NCBI GenBank assembly: GCA_035712365.1 | Contig: DASTAW010000007.1 | Span: 39,531-103,530 of the forward strand | DNA length: 64,000 bases | Direction: 5' to 3' | Origin: Terriglobia bacterium | GTDB taxonomy: Bacteria > Acidobacteriota > Terriglobia > UBA7540 | Shown here: piece after piece, positions 31,760 through 41,078 of the stretch | How positions within the stretch are numbered: position 1 is the first letter of the stretch | How the letters are laid out: the number at the start of each line of letters is the position of its first letter | Position numbers and translations under genes: made by a program | Notes under the pieces: generated by a model | Database searches by the model: none | What the model saw: only the letters and a program-made list of their open reading frames with translations | What the model was told of the DNA's origin: nothing

Positions 31760-33211
31760 TCATTGGCCGGTAATCACCATCCAGGCGCTCTTTAACGCCT
31801 CGGGCAGCCCGTAGAGGTCCATTGCGGTAATGACTGCCGCGCTCGTCCAGCCGACCGCCATCAGAATCCAGCCATTTCGCCACTTGCCCATGCGTTTGCG
31901 GGAACTTGTGAAGTGTAACAGAGGAAACATGGCGAAAGGAAGCTGCAAAGCCAGCACCACCTGGCTGAGGACAAGCAGGTCAGTGACGCTGCCGCTGCCA
32001 CGAACACCAATCACCAAAATTGCCGGGATAATGGCCAGCGAGCGGGTGACGAGGCGCCGGAGCCAGGGCTGGATTCGCCAGTGCATGAAGCCTTCCATAA
32101 CCACTTGCCCAGCCAACGTGCCGGTAATGGTGCTGCTCTGTCCACTGGCCAGCAGCGCCACGGCGAACAGTGTGCTGGCGAGAGCGGTTCCGAGCAGGGG
32201 AGCAAGCGTGAGATAGGCAACGCGAATCCAGTCCGTGTCAGGCGTAAACGATACCAGTCCTTCACCTGGGACGATCACGCTGCTCTTGCCGTAAAAGACG
32301 AGTGCCGCCAGCACCAGGATAGCGGCGTTCAGGAAAAAGGCGATGGTCAGAGCAACCGATGCGTCAATGGTATTAAACAGTATTCCACTGCGGACCGAGC
32401 GGTCATCCTTCTGGAGTTTTCGGCTCTGCACCAGGGCCGAGTGGAGATACAGGTTGTGGGGCATCACGGTGGCCCCGACGATGCCAATGGCAAGTACAAC
32501 CATGCCGCTTTGACCAAGCCCGGGCCGGAAAAGCGCGCTACCCATCTCGATGAAGCTTGGACGTGTCTGAGGCAGCACGAAAATCTCGATGAAGTAACAA
32601 ATCCCCATGGTTGCAATCAGCAGCAGGATCACCGCCTCGATGGTCCGCATCCCGAACCGCTGCAGGCCGAGAAGAATCAGAACATCACATCCAGTAATGA
32701 TCACCGCCCAGAGCAACGGAATACCGAAGAGGAGATTAATCGCGACAGCACTGCCCAGGACCTCTGCCAGGTCACACGCGGCGATGGCGAGTTCACAGAA
32801 TAGCCAGTTGGGAATTCGGCTCCAGCGCGGGTACCAATCGCGGCAGCATTGCGCGAGGTCCATTCCGGTGACCACGCCCAGCCGTGCCGAAATCACCTGC
32901 ATGAAGATCGCCATCAAGCTGGCCAGGGCAACTACCCACAGCAGGCCGTACTTGAAATCTGCCCCGGCTGCCAGGTCGGTACCCCAGTTTCCGGGATCCA
33001 TGTAGCCGACGCTGACCAGAATTGCCGGCCCTACAAACGCCCACCAGCTCCGCCAGAAACCCGCCTCGTGTGAAGGCACCTCCACGGTGCCATGCAGGCC
33101 TTCGAGCGAAAGACTACGGCTGGGCTGTGACGCACGAGCTTCAACTCCTGCCCCGTCCGGGCGAACCGGATGTTGAACTGCTGCTTCCGTCTTATTTTTC
33201 GGCTGGTCCAT
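31760..33211 (-). CDS. mntH: Nramp-family divalent metal ion transporter
   Basis: The 483-residue protein has a hydrophilic N-terminus and 11-12 membrane helices. Both diagnostic metal-binding motifs are intact: MDPGNWGTD in helix 1 (Asp72-Asn75) and MPHN in helix 6 (250-253). The substrate is probably Mn(II) or Fe(II), moved with protons. The divergent MntR-like regulator and the CTATAG boxes between them support manganese-type control. It is followed after 39 bp by a UspA gene in the same direction. The start at ATG 33211 sits 20-55 bp from the two boxes, so repressor binding would block this promoter. Confidence 0.93.
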   Translation of the reverse strand: MDQPKNKTEAAVQHPVRPDGAGVEARASQPSRSLSLEGLHGTVEVPSHEAGFWRSWWAFVGPAILVSVGYMDPGNWGTDLAAGADFKYGLLWVVALASLMAIFMQVISARLGVVTGMDLAQCCRDWYPRWSRIPNWLFCELAIAACDLAEVLGSAVAINLLFGIPLLWAVIITGCDVLILLGLQRFGMRTIEAVILLLIATMGICYFIEIFVLPQTRPSFIEMGSALFRPGLGQSGMVVLAIGIVGATVMPHNLYLHSALVQSRKLQKDDRSVRSGILFNTIDASVALTIAFFLNAAILVLAALVFYGKSSVIVPGEGLVSFTPDTDWIRVAYLTLAPLLGTALASTLFAVALLASGQSSTITGTLAGQVVMEGFMHWRIQPWLRRLVTRSLAIIPAILVIGVRGSGSVTDLLVLSQVVLALQLPFAMFPLLHFTSSRKRMGKWRNGWILMAVGWTSAAVITAMDLYGLPEALKSAWMVITGQ

Positions 33212-33233
33212 TCCAGGACGGACTCACAGAAGG

Positions 33234-33271
33234 TATTTACTATAGATGCGTGATTGAAATAAACTATAGTT
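33234..33271. promoter_or_regulatory. paired CTATAG boxes, candidate MntR operator
   Basis: Two related sites are centred on CTATAG (33240-33245 and 33264-33269), 24 bp apart. The second is the perfect 10-bp palindrome AACTATAGTT (33262-33271) in an AT-rich surround. The first is the diverged form TTTACTATAGAT. They lie between the divergent transporter and regulator genes, where a DtxR/MntR-type repressor would act on both. Confidence 0.5.
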
Positions 33272-33410
33272 AATACCATGGTGCAGCAGGTGTCAACCGG
33301 AATTTAGGTCACGCGGGCGGAGAACAGGACTAAGATGAAGGGATGACCGGTCCTTCGTGAAGATAATCGGGACCGCTCGAAGTCTCTATAAACCCAGGTT
33401 AAGGCCGCTG

Positions 33411-34079
33411 ATGAAACTGACCATATCCAAAGAGGACTACCTGAAAGCCATTGCGGAGGCCGAGGCGGAAGAGGGCGTCGCCATTGCAGCGACCATTGCG
33501 CGCTGGCTGGAAGTTACACCTCCTGCAGTGGCGCTGGCCTTGCGTCGCCTAAGGCGGGACAATCTTGCGCGCGTGGACCGCCAGGGCCGAATCGCGCTGA
33601 CGGCAGAGGGTCGAAAGGTTTCTGATCGGCTGCGATTTCGTCATCACCTGGTGGAACGGTTTCTTCACGAAATCCTCGGGATGGAGTGGTACAAAATTCA
33701 TGAGGAGGCGGAGCGTCTGGAGCATTCAGTTTCCGAGGACCTTGAACGGAAACTGATCGAGAAGCTCGGCAGGGACGGCGTCTGCCCGCACGGGAACCAG
33801 ATTAACAAGAGCGCCCGCGAGAGGCGCAAGCTGGGTTTGCGGCAACTGTGGGAGGCGCATCCCGGATCATCGGTTCGCGTGGACAGCATGCACGAACGTG
33901 ACCGCAAACTCCTTGAATATTTCGATCAACTGGGCATTCGTCCGGGCGTTCAGATCCAGATCTCAAGGCGAAATTACGATGGCACCTTGACGCTGCGCCT
34001 GAGCAGGAAGTCCATCAGCCTGGGCGAATTCGCGGCAAGGAAGCTTTGGGTATCTGCTGTCGATACAGGTGCGGCTTAA
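33411..34079 (+). CDS. mntR: DtxR/MntR-family metal-dependent regulator
   Basis: The ATG at 33411 gives 222 residues. The N-terminal winged helix (ISKEDYLKAIAEAEAEEGVA, ARWLEVTPPAVALALRRLRRDNL), the dimerisation and metal-binding helices (DRLRFRHHLVERFLHEILGMEWYKIHEEAERLEHSVS) and a C-terminal SH3-like FeoA domain (SSVRVDSMHERDRKLLEYFD, LTLRLSRKSISLGEFAARKLWV) are all present. The His/Glu cluster in HHLVERFL and IHEEAERLEHSV fits the family metal sites. It diverges from the Nramp gene and probably represses it when Mn or Fe is bound. Confidence 0.93.
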   Translation: MKLTISKEDYLKAIAEAEAEEGVAIAATIARWLEVTPPAVALALRRLRRDNLARVDRQGRIALTAEGRKVSDRLRFRHHLVERFLHEILGMEWYKIHEEAERLEHSVSEDLERKLIEKLGRDGVCPHGNQINKSARERRKLGLRQLWEAHPGSSVRVDSMHERDRKLLEYFDQLGIRPGVQIQISRRNYDGTLTLRLSRKSISLGEFAARKLWVSAVDTGAA

Positions 34080-34179
34080 TCGGGCGCGCGGCGTCGATGC
34101 GCAGGGCTTTCCGGCCGGGCAGAGTCTGCTTCAGGCTGGGGGTAAGGGTCTCCACCGGGCGTGGAGGGAACCAGTCAGC

Positions 34180-35097
34180 CTACGACAGGGTCCTCCGCAG
34201 TTCCGCCAGCCTGTTTTCCAGGACCAACCGAGGACCGAAATTTCGCAGCTTGAGACGCGTGATGTCTATGGCCTCAATTGCCCGGCGGGGTACGAGGCCG
34301 ACGATCTCACTGCTTTTGATGGCAGCGCCTGCGTGCACGGCTTCCGCTGCGACCGCGTCAAACACCGTCATGATGGAGGTGGTCAAAAAGTCGGTCAGGT
34401 TGGTGGACACCTGGACCGCACCAAGAGCTTTTACCTCCACGCCGATGGCCTTGACTTCCGGGAGGCCTCCATCTGAACTGCGAATTTTCCTGGCAATAGC
34501 TCTGGCCAGATTAAGATCAGTGGACCTGAGATTAATGTTGTAAGCGATCAGAAAGCTTCGCGCGCCAACGGCCGTGGCCCCCGCCGTCGGATGAAGGTCA
34601 GCCCCGCCAAAATCTGGCCGGCGATCGGGATTGTCACGGACCTCCTGGCGCAACTGTTCAAACTGTCCGCGCCTTAGATACTCAAGATGCTTCCTGCGAG
34701 GGTCGCGGGCAGCCGCTTCGTAAAGATAGGTTGGAATTTGAAAACGTCGCCAGGCCTCCTGGGCAACCCACCGTGCGATCTCAACGCAATCGCTGAGATC
34801 GACACCCTGGATGGGCACGAAGGGCACAACGTCGGTAGCGCCGATACGGGGGTGCACGCCGCGGTGCTTATTCAGGTCAATCAGTTCGCCGGCGCGTCCG
34901 ATGGCCCGCAACGCCGCTTCACCCACCGCTTCGCGGCTGCCAACAAACGTCACCACTGTGCGATTGTGATCGACGTCCATCTGGGTATCCAACACGTACG
35001 CATCCGAGCCGGCAATAAGGGCGTGGAGGATGGACTCGATTTTGGTTCTGTCCTCTCCCTCACTGAAATTAGGAATGCACTCCACAATGGTTTGCAC
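34180..35097 (-). CDS. ftcD: glutamate formimidoyltransferase
   Basis: The 305-residue enzyme moves the formimino group of N-formiminoglutamate to tetrahydrofolate, a late step of histidine degradation. The GTG start yields the classic opening VECIPNFSEGED. Further motifs are LDTQMDVDHNRTVVTFVG, HRGVHPRIGATDVVPF, GARSFLIAYNINLRSTDL and VSTNLTDF. It stops at about residue 305, so it lacks the C-terminal cyclodeaminase of mammalian FTCD and is the single-domain bacterial form. Urocanate hydratase lies 432 bp upstream on the same strand, with a small zinc-ribbon gene between them. Confidence 0.92.
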   Translation of the reverse strand: MQTIVECIPNFSEGEDRTKIESILHALIAGSDAYVLDTQMDVDHNRTVVTFVGSREAVGEAALRAIGRAGELIDLNKHRGVHPRIGATDVVPFVPIQGVDLSDCVEIARWVAQEAWRRFQIPTYLYEAAARDPRRKHLEYLRRGQFEQLRQEVRDNPDRRPDFGGADLHPTAGATAVGARSFLIAYNINLRSTDLNLARAIARKIRSSDGGLPEVKAIGVEVKALGAVQVSTNLTDFLTTSIMTVFDAVAAEAVHAGAAIKSSEIVGLVPRRAIEAIDITRLKLRNFGPRLVLENRLAELRRTLS

Positions 35098-35286
35098 ACT
35101 GAGAATCTAGCACAGGACCCCACAGACTCACATTCGGCAATTGCCACATTTGAAGAGCATTACTGTCGGGCGAGGGCTGCCGGTGTTACGCCGCGGAACA
35201 CTTTTGTTACGCCGGCCGGAAGGCATGGGATGCCGGGCATCGTCTTGTTATAATTTACGTAGAGGAACAGCCGGAGGTGAAAGTCG

Positions 35287-35451
35287 ATGCCAGTCTATGA
35301 ATTTATGTGCAAAGATTGCCACAAGCGGTTCACCCTGGTTCTCAGCATTATCGAATACGAGAAGCTCCTGCCTGCGTGCCCCAAATGCAAGAGCCGCAAT
35401 ATTGAGCAGTTGCCCGCTGCGTTCTTTGCCGTCACTGCCAAGAAGAGCTGA
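35287..35451 (+). CDS. FmdB-family zinc ribbon protein (54 residues)
   Basis: The ATG at 35287 is preceded by GGAGGTGAAAG. The 54-residue product reads MPVYEFMCKDCHKRFTLV, then about ten residues later ACPKCKSRNIEQLPAAFFAV. Two CxxC pairs form one zinc ribbon, as in FmdB/YfiX-type regulatory proteins. It is too small for routine gene calling. It lies antisense to the flanking ftcD and hutU genes, 189 bp from the ftcD start, so it has its own promoter or belongs to an unlinked transcript. The family's role is poorly known; some members sit near formamidase genes. Confidence 0.8.
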   Translation: MPVYEFMCKDCHKRFTLVLSIIEYEKLLPACPKCKSRNIEQLPAAFFAVTAKKS

Positions 35452-35528
35452 AATCTTCCTTGTAGTTAGAGGCTCACGGCCTGTCAGGCATAGGTTCTGA
35501 ATCCGGTGCGGCCAGTTGCATCAGGCGG

Positions 35529-37163
35529 TTATCGGCGGCGCGGTGTGGCGAGGCGGATGAAATCGAGCGCATAGTCGTTTTTTAAAGCGCGCGCGAGGGA
35601 ACCTGCGGTATTCGGCATCCCTTCGGCGACGAGCGCAATGGTTGCCTGGCTGTGGCTCGATCCAAATCGTAATGACGCCCAGCTTGTCCCTGATGCCGCA
35701 TCCACAAGCGCTTCCATGGCTGGCCAGTCGCCGGGCGAATTCCACTTGGCTTCAACCCTGTCCGGCTGTGCTCGGGTTGAAATTTGATGATTGGTTATCG
35801 CCTGTTCAAAGGCGATGGCGAATGGCGCCTTGATGCCTCCATCTGCTATGAAGCTGTTCAGACGTACGGCCATCTGGACGCGCGTCTCCTGGCCCATCCA
35901 ACAGACCCGCGCCGGCAGGCCCTGGAACCGAACGTGCTGTCGAGCCAATTGAATCCATCGCGCCAGCGAGAAATCATCGGGGAAAAGTTCGAGCGCCAGC
36001 TCATCGAACCGGCGGATATCTCCCGGTTCGCCGGACAGGGCCACCCATCGAATGGGAGCCAAGCCGGCTGAAAGCAGCGGTTGAAGATAGGTCTCAGCAA
36101 AGTCCGGAAACGCCGAAGCGGCGCCCGGCACTCCGCACTGTTCGGCTGCGCCGCCAAGATTATTTCCGAATTCGAAAACGATAGAACCGAGCTTCTGGAG
36201 CGCCAGCATCCCTTCAAAGTGCCGGATGATCGAATCGCGGGAGCGAGATATATAATCCTGCGGATTCTCGCGCCGCAGTGTGCCCGCATCATCAGGATTG
36301 AGGCCAGACGGGACATATCCGTTCTGGAGATCGTGGGCGCTGGTCTGGTCGGTTAAAATGTCCGGCAGAACACCCCTGCTGGCGAGTTCCGGGATAACGT
36401 CGGAGCAATTTCCCACCAGCCCAACGGAGACGCCCTGTTTCTGCCGCACGGCGTTCTTAAGGATTCGCAGTGCTTCATCCAGGGTATTGACGCAGTAATC
36501 GCAATATCCCGAGCGGATACGGCGGCGAATGCGTTCTCCATCCACCTCAATGCCGAGAAATGCGGCCCCGAGCATCACGGCAGCAAGCGGCAAGGCCCCT
36601 CCCGCCGCGCCCATTCCGCCTGAAACGATCAGCTTTCCTGCAAGTTCGTTGTCGAAGCGCTTCCGGGCGATGGCATCGAAAACTTGAAAGGCAATTGGCA
36701 GATTTTGCTGCGTCCCCACGTAGGTCCAACTTCCCGGATCTGCTGCTCCGAGGCCAGGAACGCCGCGCTGCTCGATCTGATCGGGTTTGTCGGGTGTGGG
36801 CCAGTGGCCCTCCATTGTGTTAGCGATGATGACGCGGGGCGCATCTTGCCGCGTCTCAACGACCCCAATCGGCCGCCCTGATTGAACCAGAAGCGTTTCA
36901 TCATTCTCGAGGGTCTTCAGAGCTTCCACGGTTGCCTGATAGCTTTCCCAGTTGCGCAGAACTTTCCCAGTGGCTCTGTTGGCTATCAGTTCGCTGGGGT
37001 GCTCGGCGACATCTGGATCGAGCGAATTCATCAGCAGGCGCAGAGCGGCTTCCTGATGCCAGCCCCGGCAGTTGAGCCCCGTGCCGCGCGGCGAACGGAC
37101 CCGTTGCATGCCCTTGCCTGGCGGGCCGTCCTGATTCCCAAGGCCGGATGTCGGGTGCCCCAT
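35529..37163 (-). CDS. hutU: urocanate hydratase
   Basis: The ATG at 37163 (AGGAG upstream) gives 544 residues; the open frame upstream of it is not part of the gene. Urocanase uses tightly bound NAD as an electrophile to hydrate urocanate to imidazolonepropionate. Visible blocks are MNSLDPDVAEHPSEL, LVQSGRPIGVVE, GSWTYVGTQQ, GKLIVSGGMGAAGGALPLAA, CVNTLDEALRI, LVGNCSDVIPELASRG, DQTSAHDLQNGYVPSGL and FEFGNNLGGAA. The DQTSAHD loop is a family hallmark. It pairs with ftcD; histidase and imidazolonepropionase genes were not seen in the window. Confidence 0.95.
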   Translation of the reverse strand: MGHPTSGLGNQDGPPGKGMQRVRSPRGTGLNCRGWHQEAALRLLMNSLDPDVAEHPSELIANRATGKVLRNWESYQATVEALKTLENDETLLVQSGRPIGVVETRQDAPRVIIANTMEGHWPTPDKPDQIEQRGVPGLGAADPGSWTYVGTQQNLPIAFQVFDAIARKRFDNELAGKLIVSGGMGAAGGALPLAAVMLGAAFLGIEVDGERIRRRIRSGYCDYCVNTLDEALRILKNAVRQKQGVSVGLVGNCSDVIPELASRGVLPDILTDQTSAHDLQNGYVPSGLNPDDAGTLRRENPQDYISRSRDSIIRHFEGMLALQKLGSIVFEFGNNLGGAAEQCGVPGAASAFPDFAETYLQPLLSAGLAPIRWVALSGEPGDIRRFDELALELFPDDFSLARWIQLARQHVRFQGLPARVCWMGQETRVQMAVRLNSFIADGGIKAPFAIAFEQAITNHQISTRAQPDRVEAKWNSPGDWPAMEALVDAASGTSWASLRFGSSHSQATIALVAEGMPNTAGSLARALKNDYALDFIRLATPRRR

Positions 37164-37372
37164 TGTGACGAGTCTCCTGCTGAATCTTAGCTGATAACAT
37201 CGCGGAGAGAAAGCAAGCCCCCGCAGGCTGGCCGATAACTTAGCGCTGCCAGCCAGCGTGTTTTCATGAACTGCCTTCATCGCTATTTGCTGCCGGAGCG
37301 GGAGGGCCGGAAGCTCTGTGCTAAAATTCTCTTGGCCTGCCGTCTTCCGCAAAATTACGGGCATGGGGGCAC

Positions 37373-39229
37373 ATGGAATCGAAATCGTTTAGAACGATCA
37401 ACGAATTGTTTCTCCAGGCGATGGAGAAGCATCACAAGCCCGACGCCTTCCTGACCAAAACGGAAGGCTGCTACCGTGGGACCTCTTCGCGGGACGTGCA
37501 GTTGAAGGTTGCGGCGCTGGCGGTCGTGTTTGATGAAATGGGGGTCGGCGCCGGCGACCGCGTCGCTTTACTCTCTGAAAACCGCCTGGAATGGGCCCTC
37601 ACCGATTACGCCGTGCTGGGGCTTGGGGCCGTAACCGTTCCGCTTTATTCCACGCTGCTGAAAGACGACGTGGAGTTTATCCTTCGTGACTCCGGCTCAA
37701 AATGTATTGTTGTTTCGACCCGCGAACAGCTCAAAAAGGTCCTGGCTGTGCGGGCCGCCGTGCCGGAATTGAAATTTGTGGTGGCCATGGATTGCGGACC
37801 GGGAGAATCCGCCGGCGTCCTCTGCTGGAAGGAACTGGTCGGACGGGGAAGCGAGGCCGGAGCAGAAGCAGTGAAATTTCTGAAGGAGCAGGCGCTTCGC
37901 GCGCAACCTGGGGACGTTGCAACTGTCGTATATACCTCGGGGACTACGGGAATGTTCAAAGGCGTCGTGCTCACGCACGCCAATATTGCCTCAAACATTC
38001 AGGCCTGTGACCGCTTGTTTGATTTCCACCCGGGCGACACCAGCATGGCTTTCCTTCCGCTGGCCCACATCTTTGAGCGGATGATTGACTTTTACTATAT
38101 GGCGCAGGGTGTTTCGATTGCGTACGCAGAAAACATTGACTCTTTGCCGCAGAATCTGCGCGAAGTGCGGCCCACTCTGATGGCCGTTGTTCCGCGGCTC
38201 GTGGAGAAAATTCGCGAAAAGGTGATGGAAGAGGTTCGCCACCTTCCGCCTTCCAGGCAGAGATTGTTTGGGTGGGCCCTGCGCACGGGCCGGGAGTGGT
38301 TTCCATACCGTCTTGCCGGCCGTGCCGCGCCGCTGGGGCTGGGCTTGGAGCGCCGGCTCGCGGACAAAATCGTTTATTCCAAGATCCGCTCGCAGATGGG
38401 CGGGCGGTTGCGGCTGTTGATTTCTGGCGCCGCGCCGCTGAGCAAGGATCTGGCGGAGTTTTTCTTCTCCATCGGTATCCCGATTTATGAAGGCTACGGC
38501 CTGACGGAAACTTCCCCCGTGATCGCCGTTAATCATCCGGGGGCTGTGAAGCTGGGCACCGTGGGACGAGCGGTTCCCGGAGTGGAAGTCAGGCTGGGTG
38601 AGGAGACGGAAGATTCGGAGGGCCACAGCGGACGTGAAATTCTGGTTCGCGGGCCCAATGTGACGCCGGGATACTATCATCAGGTTGAGCCGAACGGTGA
38701 AGCCTTCGCCGGTGGATGGTTTCACACGGGGGACCTGGGCTTCTTGGACCCGGAAGGATTTCTTTCCATCACAGGGCGCAAAAAAAACCTGTTTAAAACT
38801 TCCGGCGGCAAGTATGTTTCACCGGAAAAGCTGGAGAACCTTTTTCAGGGGCACCGCTACGTGGCGCAACTGGTGGTGCTGGGCGACGCAAGGAAGTTTG
38901 TAGGATCGTTGATCGTCCCCAACTTTACCGCGCTCGAAGCCTACGCAAGAGAGCAGGGGATTGCTATTGCCGGACGCGAAGAGCTGGTGAGGAATAAACG
39001 GGTCCAAACCTTCTTGCAAGGGCAGGTGGATGAAGCCTGCAAACACCTGCCGCCTCACGAGCGCATTCGCCAGATTGCGCTGCTCCCGAATGAACTCACG
39101 ATCGCCGCCGGCGAGCTTTCAGCCACGCTGAAGGTAAAGCGTCCGGTGGTTGAAGAGCGATACCGCGACCTGATCGAAGAAATGTTTTCACGCCGTCTGT
39201 CCGCGATGCAGGAAGTCCCGCCCAAGTAG
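37373..39229 (+). CDS. long-chain acyl-CoA synthetase (AMP-forming)
   Basis: The 618-residue ligase activates a fatty acid with ATP and joins it to CoA. ANL-family motifs are in order: the P-loop YTSGTTGMFKGVVL at about residues 187-200, LPLAHIFER, LLISGAAPLSKDLAEFF, GYGLTETSPVIAVNHP at about 373, VRGPNVTPGYYHQ, and the HTGDLGFLDPEGFLSITGR motif at about 450 with the GGKYVSPEKLEN hinge. The length and the LAHIFER segment favour long-chain acyl-CoA ligases of the FAA/AMP-binding type. Its start is 210 bp from the divergent hutU start. Confidence 0.92.
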   Translation: MESKSFRTINELFLQAMEKHHKPDAFLTKTEGCYRGTSSRDVQLKVAALAVVFDEMGVGAGDRVALLSENRLEWALTDYAVLGLGAVTVPLYSTLLKDDVEFILRDSGSKCIVVSTREQLKKVLAVRAAVPELKFVVAMDCGPGESAGVLCWKELVGRGSEAGAEAVKFLKEQALRAQPGDVATVVYTSGTTGMFKGVVLTHANIASNIQACDRLFDFHPGDTSMAFLPLAHIFERMIDFYYMAQGVSIAYAENIDSLPQNLREVRPTLMAVVPRLVEKIREKVMEEVRHLPPSRQRLFGWALRTGREWFPYRLAGRAAPLGLGLERRLADKIVYSKIRSQMGGRLRLLISGAAPLSKDLAEFFFSIGIPIYEGYGLTETSPVIAVNHPGAVKLGTVGRAVPGVEVRLGEETEDSEGHSGREILVRGPNVTPGYYHQVEPNGEAFAGGWFHTGDLGFLDPEGFLSITGRKKNLFKTSGGKYVSPEKLENLFQGHRYVAQLVVLGDARKFVGSLIVPNFTALEAYAREQGIAIAGREELVRNKRVQTFLQGQVDEACKHLPPHERIRQIALLPNELTIAAGELSATLKVKRPVVEERYRDLIEEMFSRRLSAMQEVPPK

Positions 39230-39325
39230 GTGATAGCACTCTCTCAACAACTTAAGGCGGAGTGTCTGCCGATGGGCCGAAGATTCCCGGCGCCTTACCT
39301 CCCGTCAGCATCGTGCATCGCCGCG

Positions 39326-40078
39326 CTAAACGCTACCAGCTTGCACGGTCTGGTTGTCCCTGCCGAAGACTTCGCGATACGCGGCGTGCAGGTCATCGAG
39401 AGCGCCGGCGCAGTCGCCTGTGAAGCTCGACCCATGCATAATGGCGAGGGTTTTGGGTTGCAGGGCAGCCAGCTTTCTGAGGTTCTTCCCGGTAAGCGCG
39501 GTGTACGGAACGTAGTCCGCCAAAATGCCTGCCTGATAGGCTTTCATTGCTTCATATGAGCGGCCGACGACGTCATGGGATGTGATCGGCTCGACGTCGC
39601 CGGTCTGGTGGAAGAGGTCTGAGCAGAGCAGCATCTTCTCAGTCTCCTCGAAAAGTAAGCCCGCGTCCCAGCCGTGGGGCAAATGGGGTGTCTGGCAGTA
39701 GCGGAAGCGGAATTTGCCGGTGGTAAAGCTTTCGCCGTCGGCCAGCGCTCGCGCCTCTCTGCCGATGAAGTCGTTTACGCTGACGAGCGCGCCCACCTGA
39801 CTGCAGATCACGTCGGCTTTGGGTGCATCCGCGAGCCATTCATTCAGAGACCCGCACTCGTCAGATTCGAAGTGGCTGAAGCCGATGTGGCGCAGGTCCG
39901 ATACGGTGATGAGTTTGGAGACCGCCTCACGCATTTCCGCGTGCATACCGCGCAGACCGGTGTGAAACAGCATCGGTTCATCATCCTTCACCAGGAAGTG
40001 ATTGAATTGCAGATCAGCCCATTGGGCGTAGATGGAGATTCGGTAGACGTTCGGAGTAATCTCCGCTATCTTGGCCAT
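39326..40078 (-). CDS. flavodiiron-like metallo-beta-lactamase protein
   Basis: The 250-residue protein has an MBL fold with a diiron-type site resembling the oxygen-reducing domain of flavodiiron proteins. The HxExD pattern is seen in GFSHFESDECGSLNEW (the H is followed by E and D, with E replacing the usual second His). TPHLPHGWDAGLLFEE, LLCSDLFHQTGD and MHGSSFTGD supply other ligand positions. It has no flavodoxin domain, so it would need a partner. It may reduce oxygen or nitric oxide, or act as a hydrolase. It converges on the acyl-CoA ligase. Confidence 0.85.
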   Translation of the reverse strand: MAKIAEITPNVYRISIYAQWADLQFNHFLVKDDEPMLFHTGLRGMHAEMREAVSKLITVSDLRHIGFSHFESDECGSLNEWLADAPKADVICSQVGALVSVNDFIGREARALADGESFTTGKFRFRYCQTPHLPHGWDAGLLFEETEKMLLCSDLFHQTGDVEPITSHDVVGRSYEAMKAYQAGILADYVPYTALTGKNLRKLAALQPKTLAIMHGSSFTGDCAGALDDLHAAYREVFGRDNQTVQAGSV

Positions 40079-40582
40079 GGTTCCCTCCTCATGGGTTTGT
40101 CGCGGACCTTCCCAGTTCTGTACATTAGCCGCTATGATACCTTGAATTGTAACGAGCAGCTATATTCTCACACTTTAGAGATGTACGGATGCGATCCGGT
40201 AATATCGCACAGATCACGGGCTATTATCCGATTTTGAGATTTGTCTCCCGCTGCTTGTTCAGTGAGCATCAAGGCCACTTGAGAAGCTTGGGCCTCTAGG
40301 GCCAGACTGCCCCGCAGCAACCCGGGTGCGAGTCCCAGCCGCAACATCGGGCCGCATAACCTGCGACGCGGTGCCCGAAGTAGAAAATACTCCAGCCTGA
40401 CTAAGATCATCTCTGCCTTTGAATCTGCCGATTCAGGGTTGGGAATTCCGATCGGCGTGCGCGCGGAAGGTTCGCGCATGGAGCATCTGTTGGTTGTAGT
40501 ACCTGAGTGCTATGGCGCGTTTCAAGCAACGGTGGTGGAATGGACTCGAAGTATGATGTCAGGATTTTGAAAACGGTGCCGC
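40079..40582. other. intergenic, no supported gene
   Basis: Small open frames on both strands lack ribosome sites, and none resembles a known protein. The AT-rich stretch near 40140-40190 might hold the promoter of the minus-strand MBL-type gene. Confidence 0.4.
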
Positions 40583-40789
40583 ATGTTTATGCTGACTCCC
40601 GGAATGCAACGGATTTATGAGCTTCTGGCGTTCCTCGTGGCCCTTTACTTTCCGGTTGCGTTGCTGACGTGGCTGGCGATCGACAAGTTTTTCGCGTCCG
40701 ACGACGCCAACGGTCGGGTTCAGCGAAGACAGCCCGACCAGGCTCAACCGAACCGTGTTCTGGCGGAGCGTTCAGGTCCTGGCGCGTGA
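40583..40789 (+). CDS. possible 68-residue single-helix membrane protein
   Basis: The frame has one strong hydrophobic helix (LLAFLVALYFPVALLTWLAI) near its N-terminus, followed by a charged hydrophilic tail. It could encode a small membrane protein, but the ribosome site is weak and the frame may be chance. No homology is claimed. Confidence 0.3.
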   Translation: MFMLTPGMQRIYELLAFLVALYFPVALLTWLAIDKFFASDDANGRVQRRQPDQAQPNRVLAERSGPGA

Positions 40790-41078
40790 AACGGGCGTGA
40801 CGGCGCCAGAAGCCGCCCGTGCTTGGTTGTTGGTTTTATTTTCACGCATTCCGTGCCACCTATCCAATTCGTTCCTCATGTAGCACTTCCTTTGAATAAA
40901 TCCCGACAGCGGACAGTATCCGGCCTTTCCAGGCCTGAGCGTGCTCGTGGCCGGGCACATCGCCAGGGGAACCTTGGAATCTGGCGACAGGTTCGTTGTG
41001 CGATTCTGGAGAGTATGTTAAGAATAAGATTTCGGATTGGCGACCCTCATACATCCATGGAATCGCGAGCTCGCATCT
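40790..41078. other. intergenic, nothing recognised
   Basis: No reading frame here has a good start site or a known motif. Confidence 0.4.

Noticed and set aside
40168..40479. 103-residue minus-strand frame
   Set aside because: It has no ribosome site, no domain, and a composition like random G+C-rich DNA.
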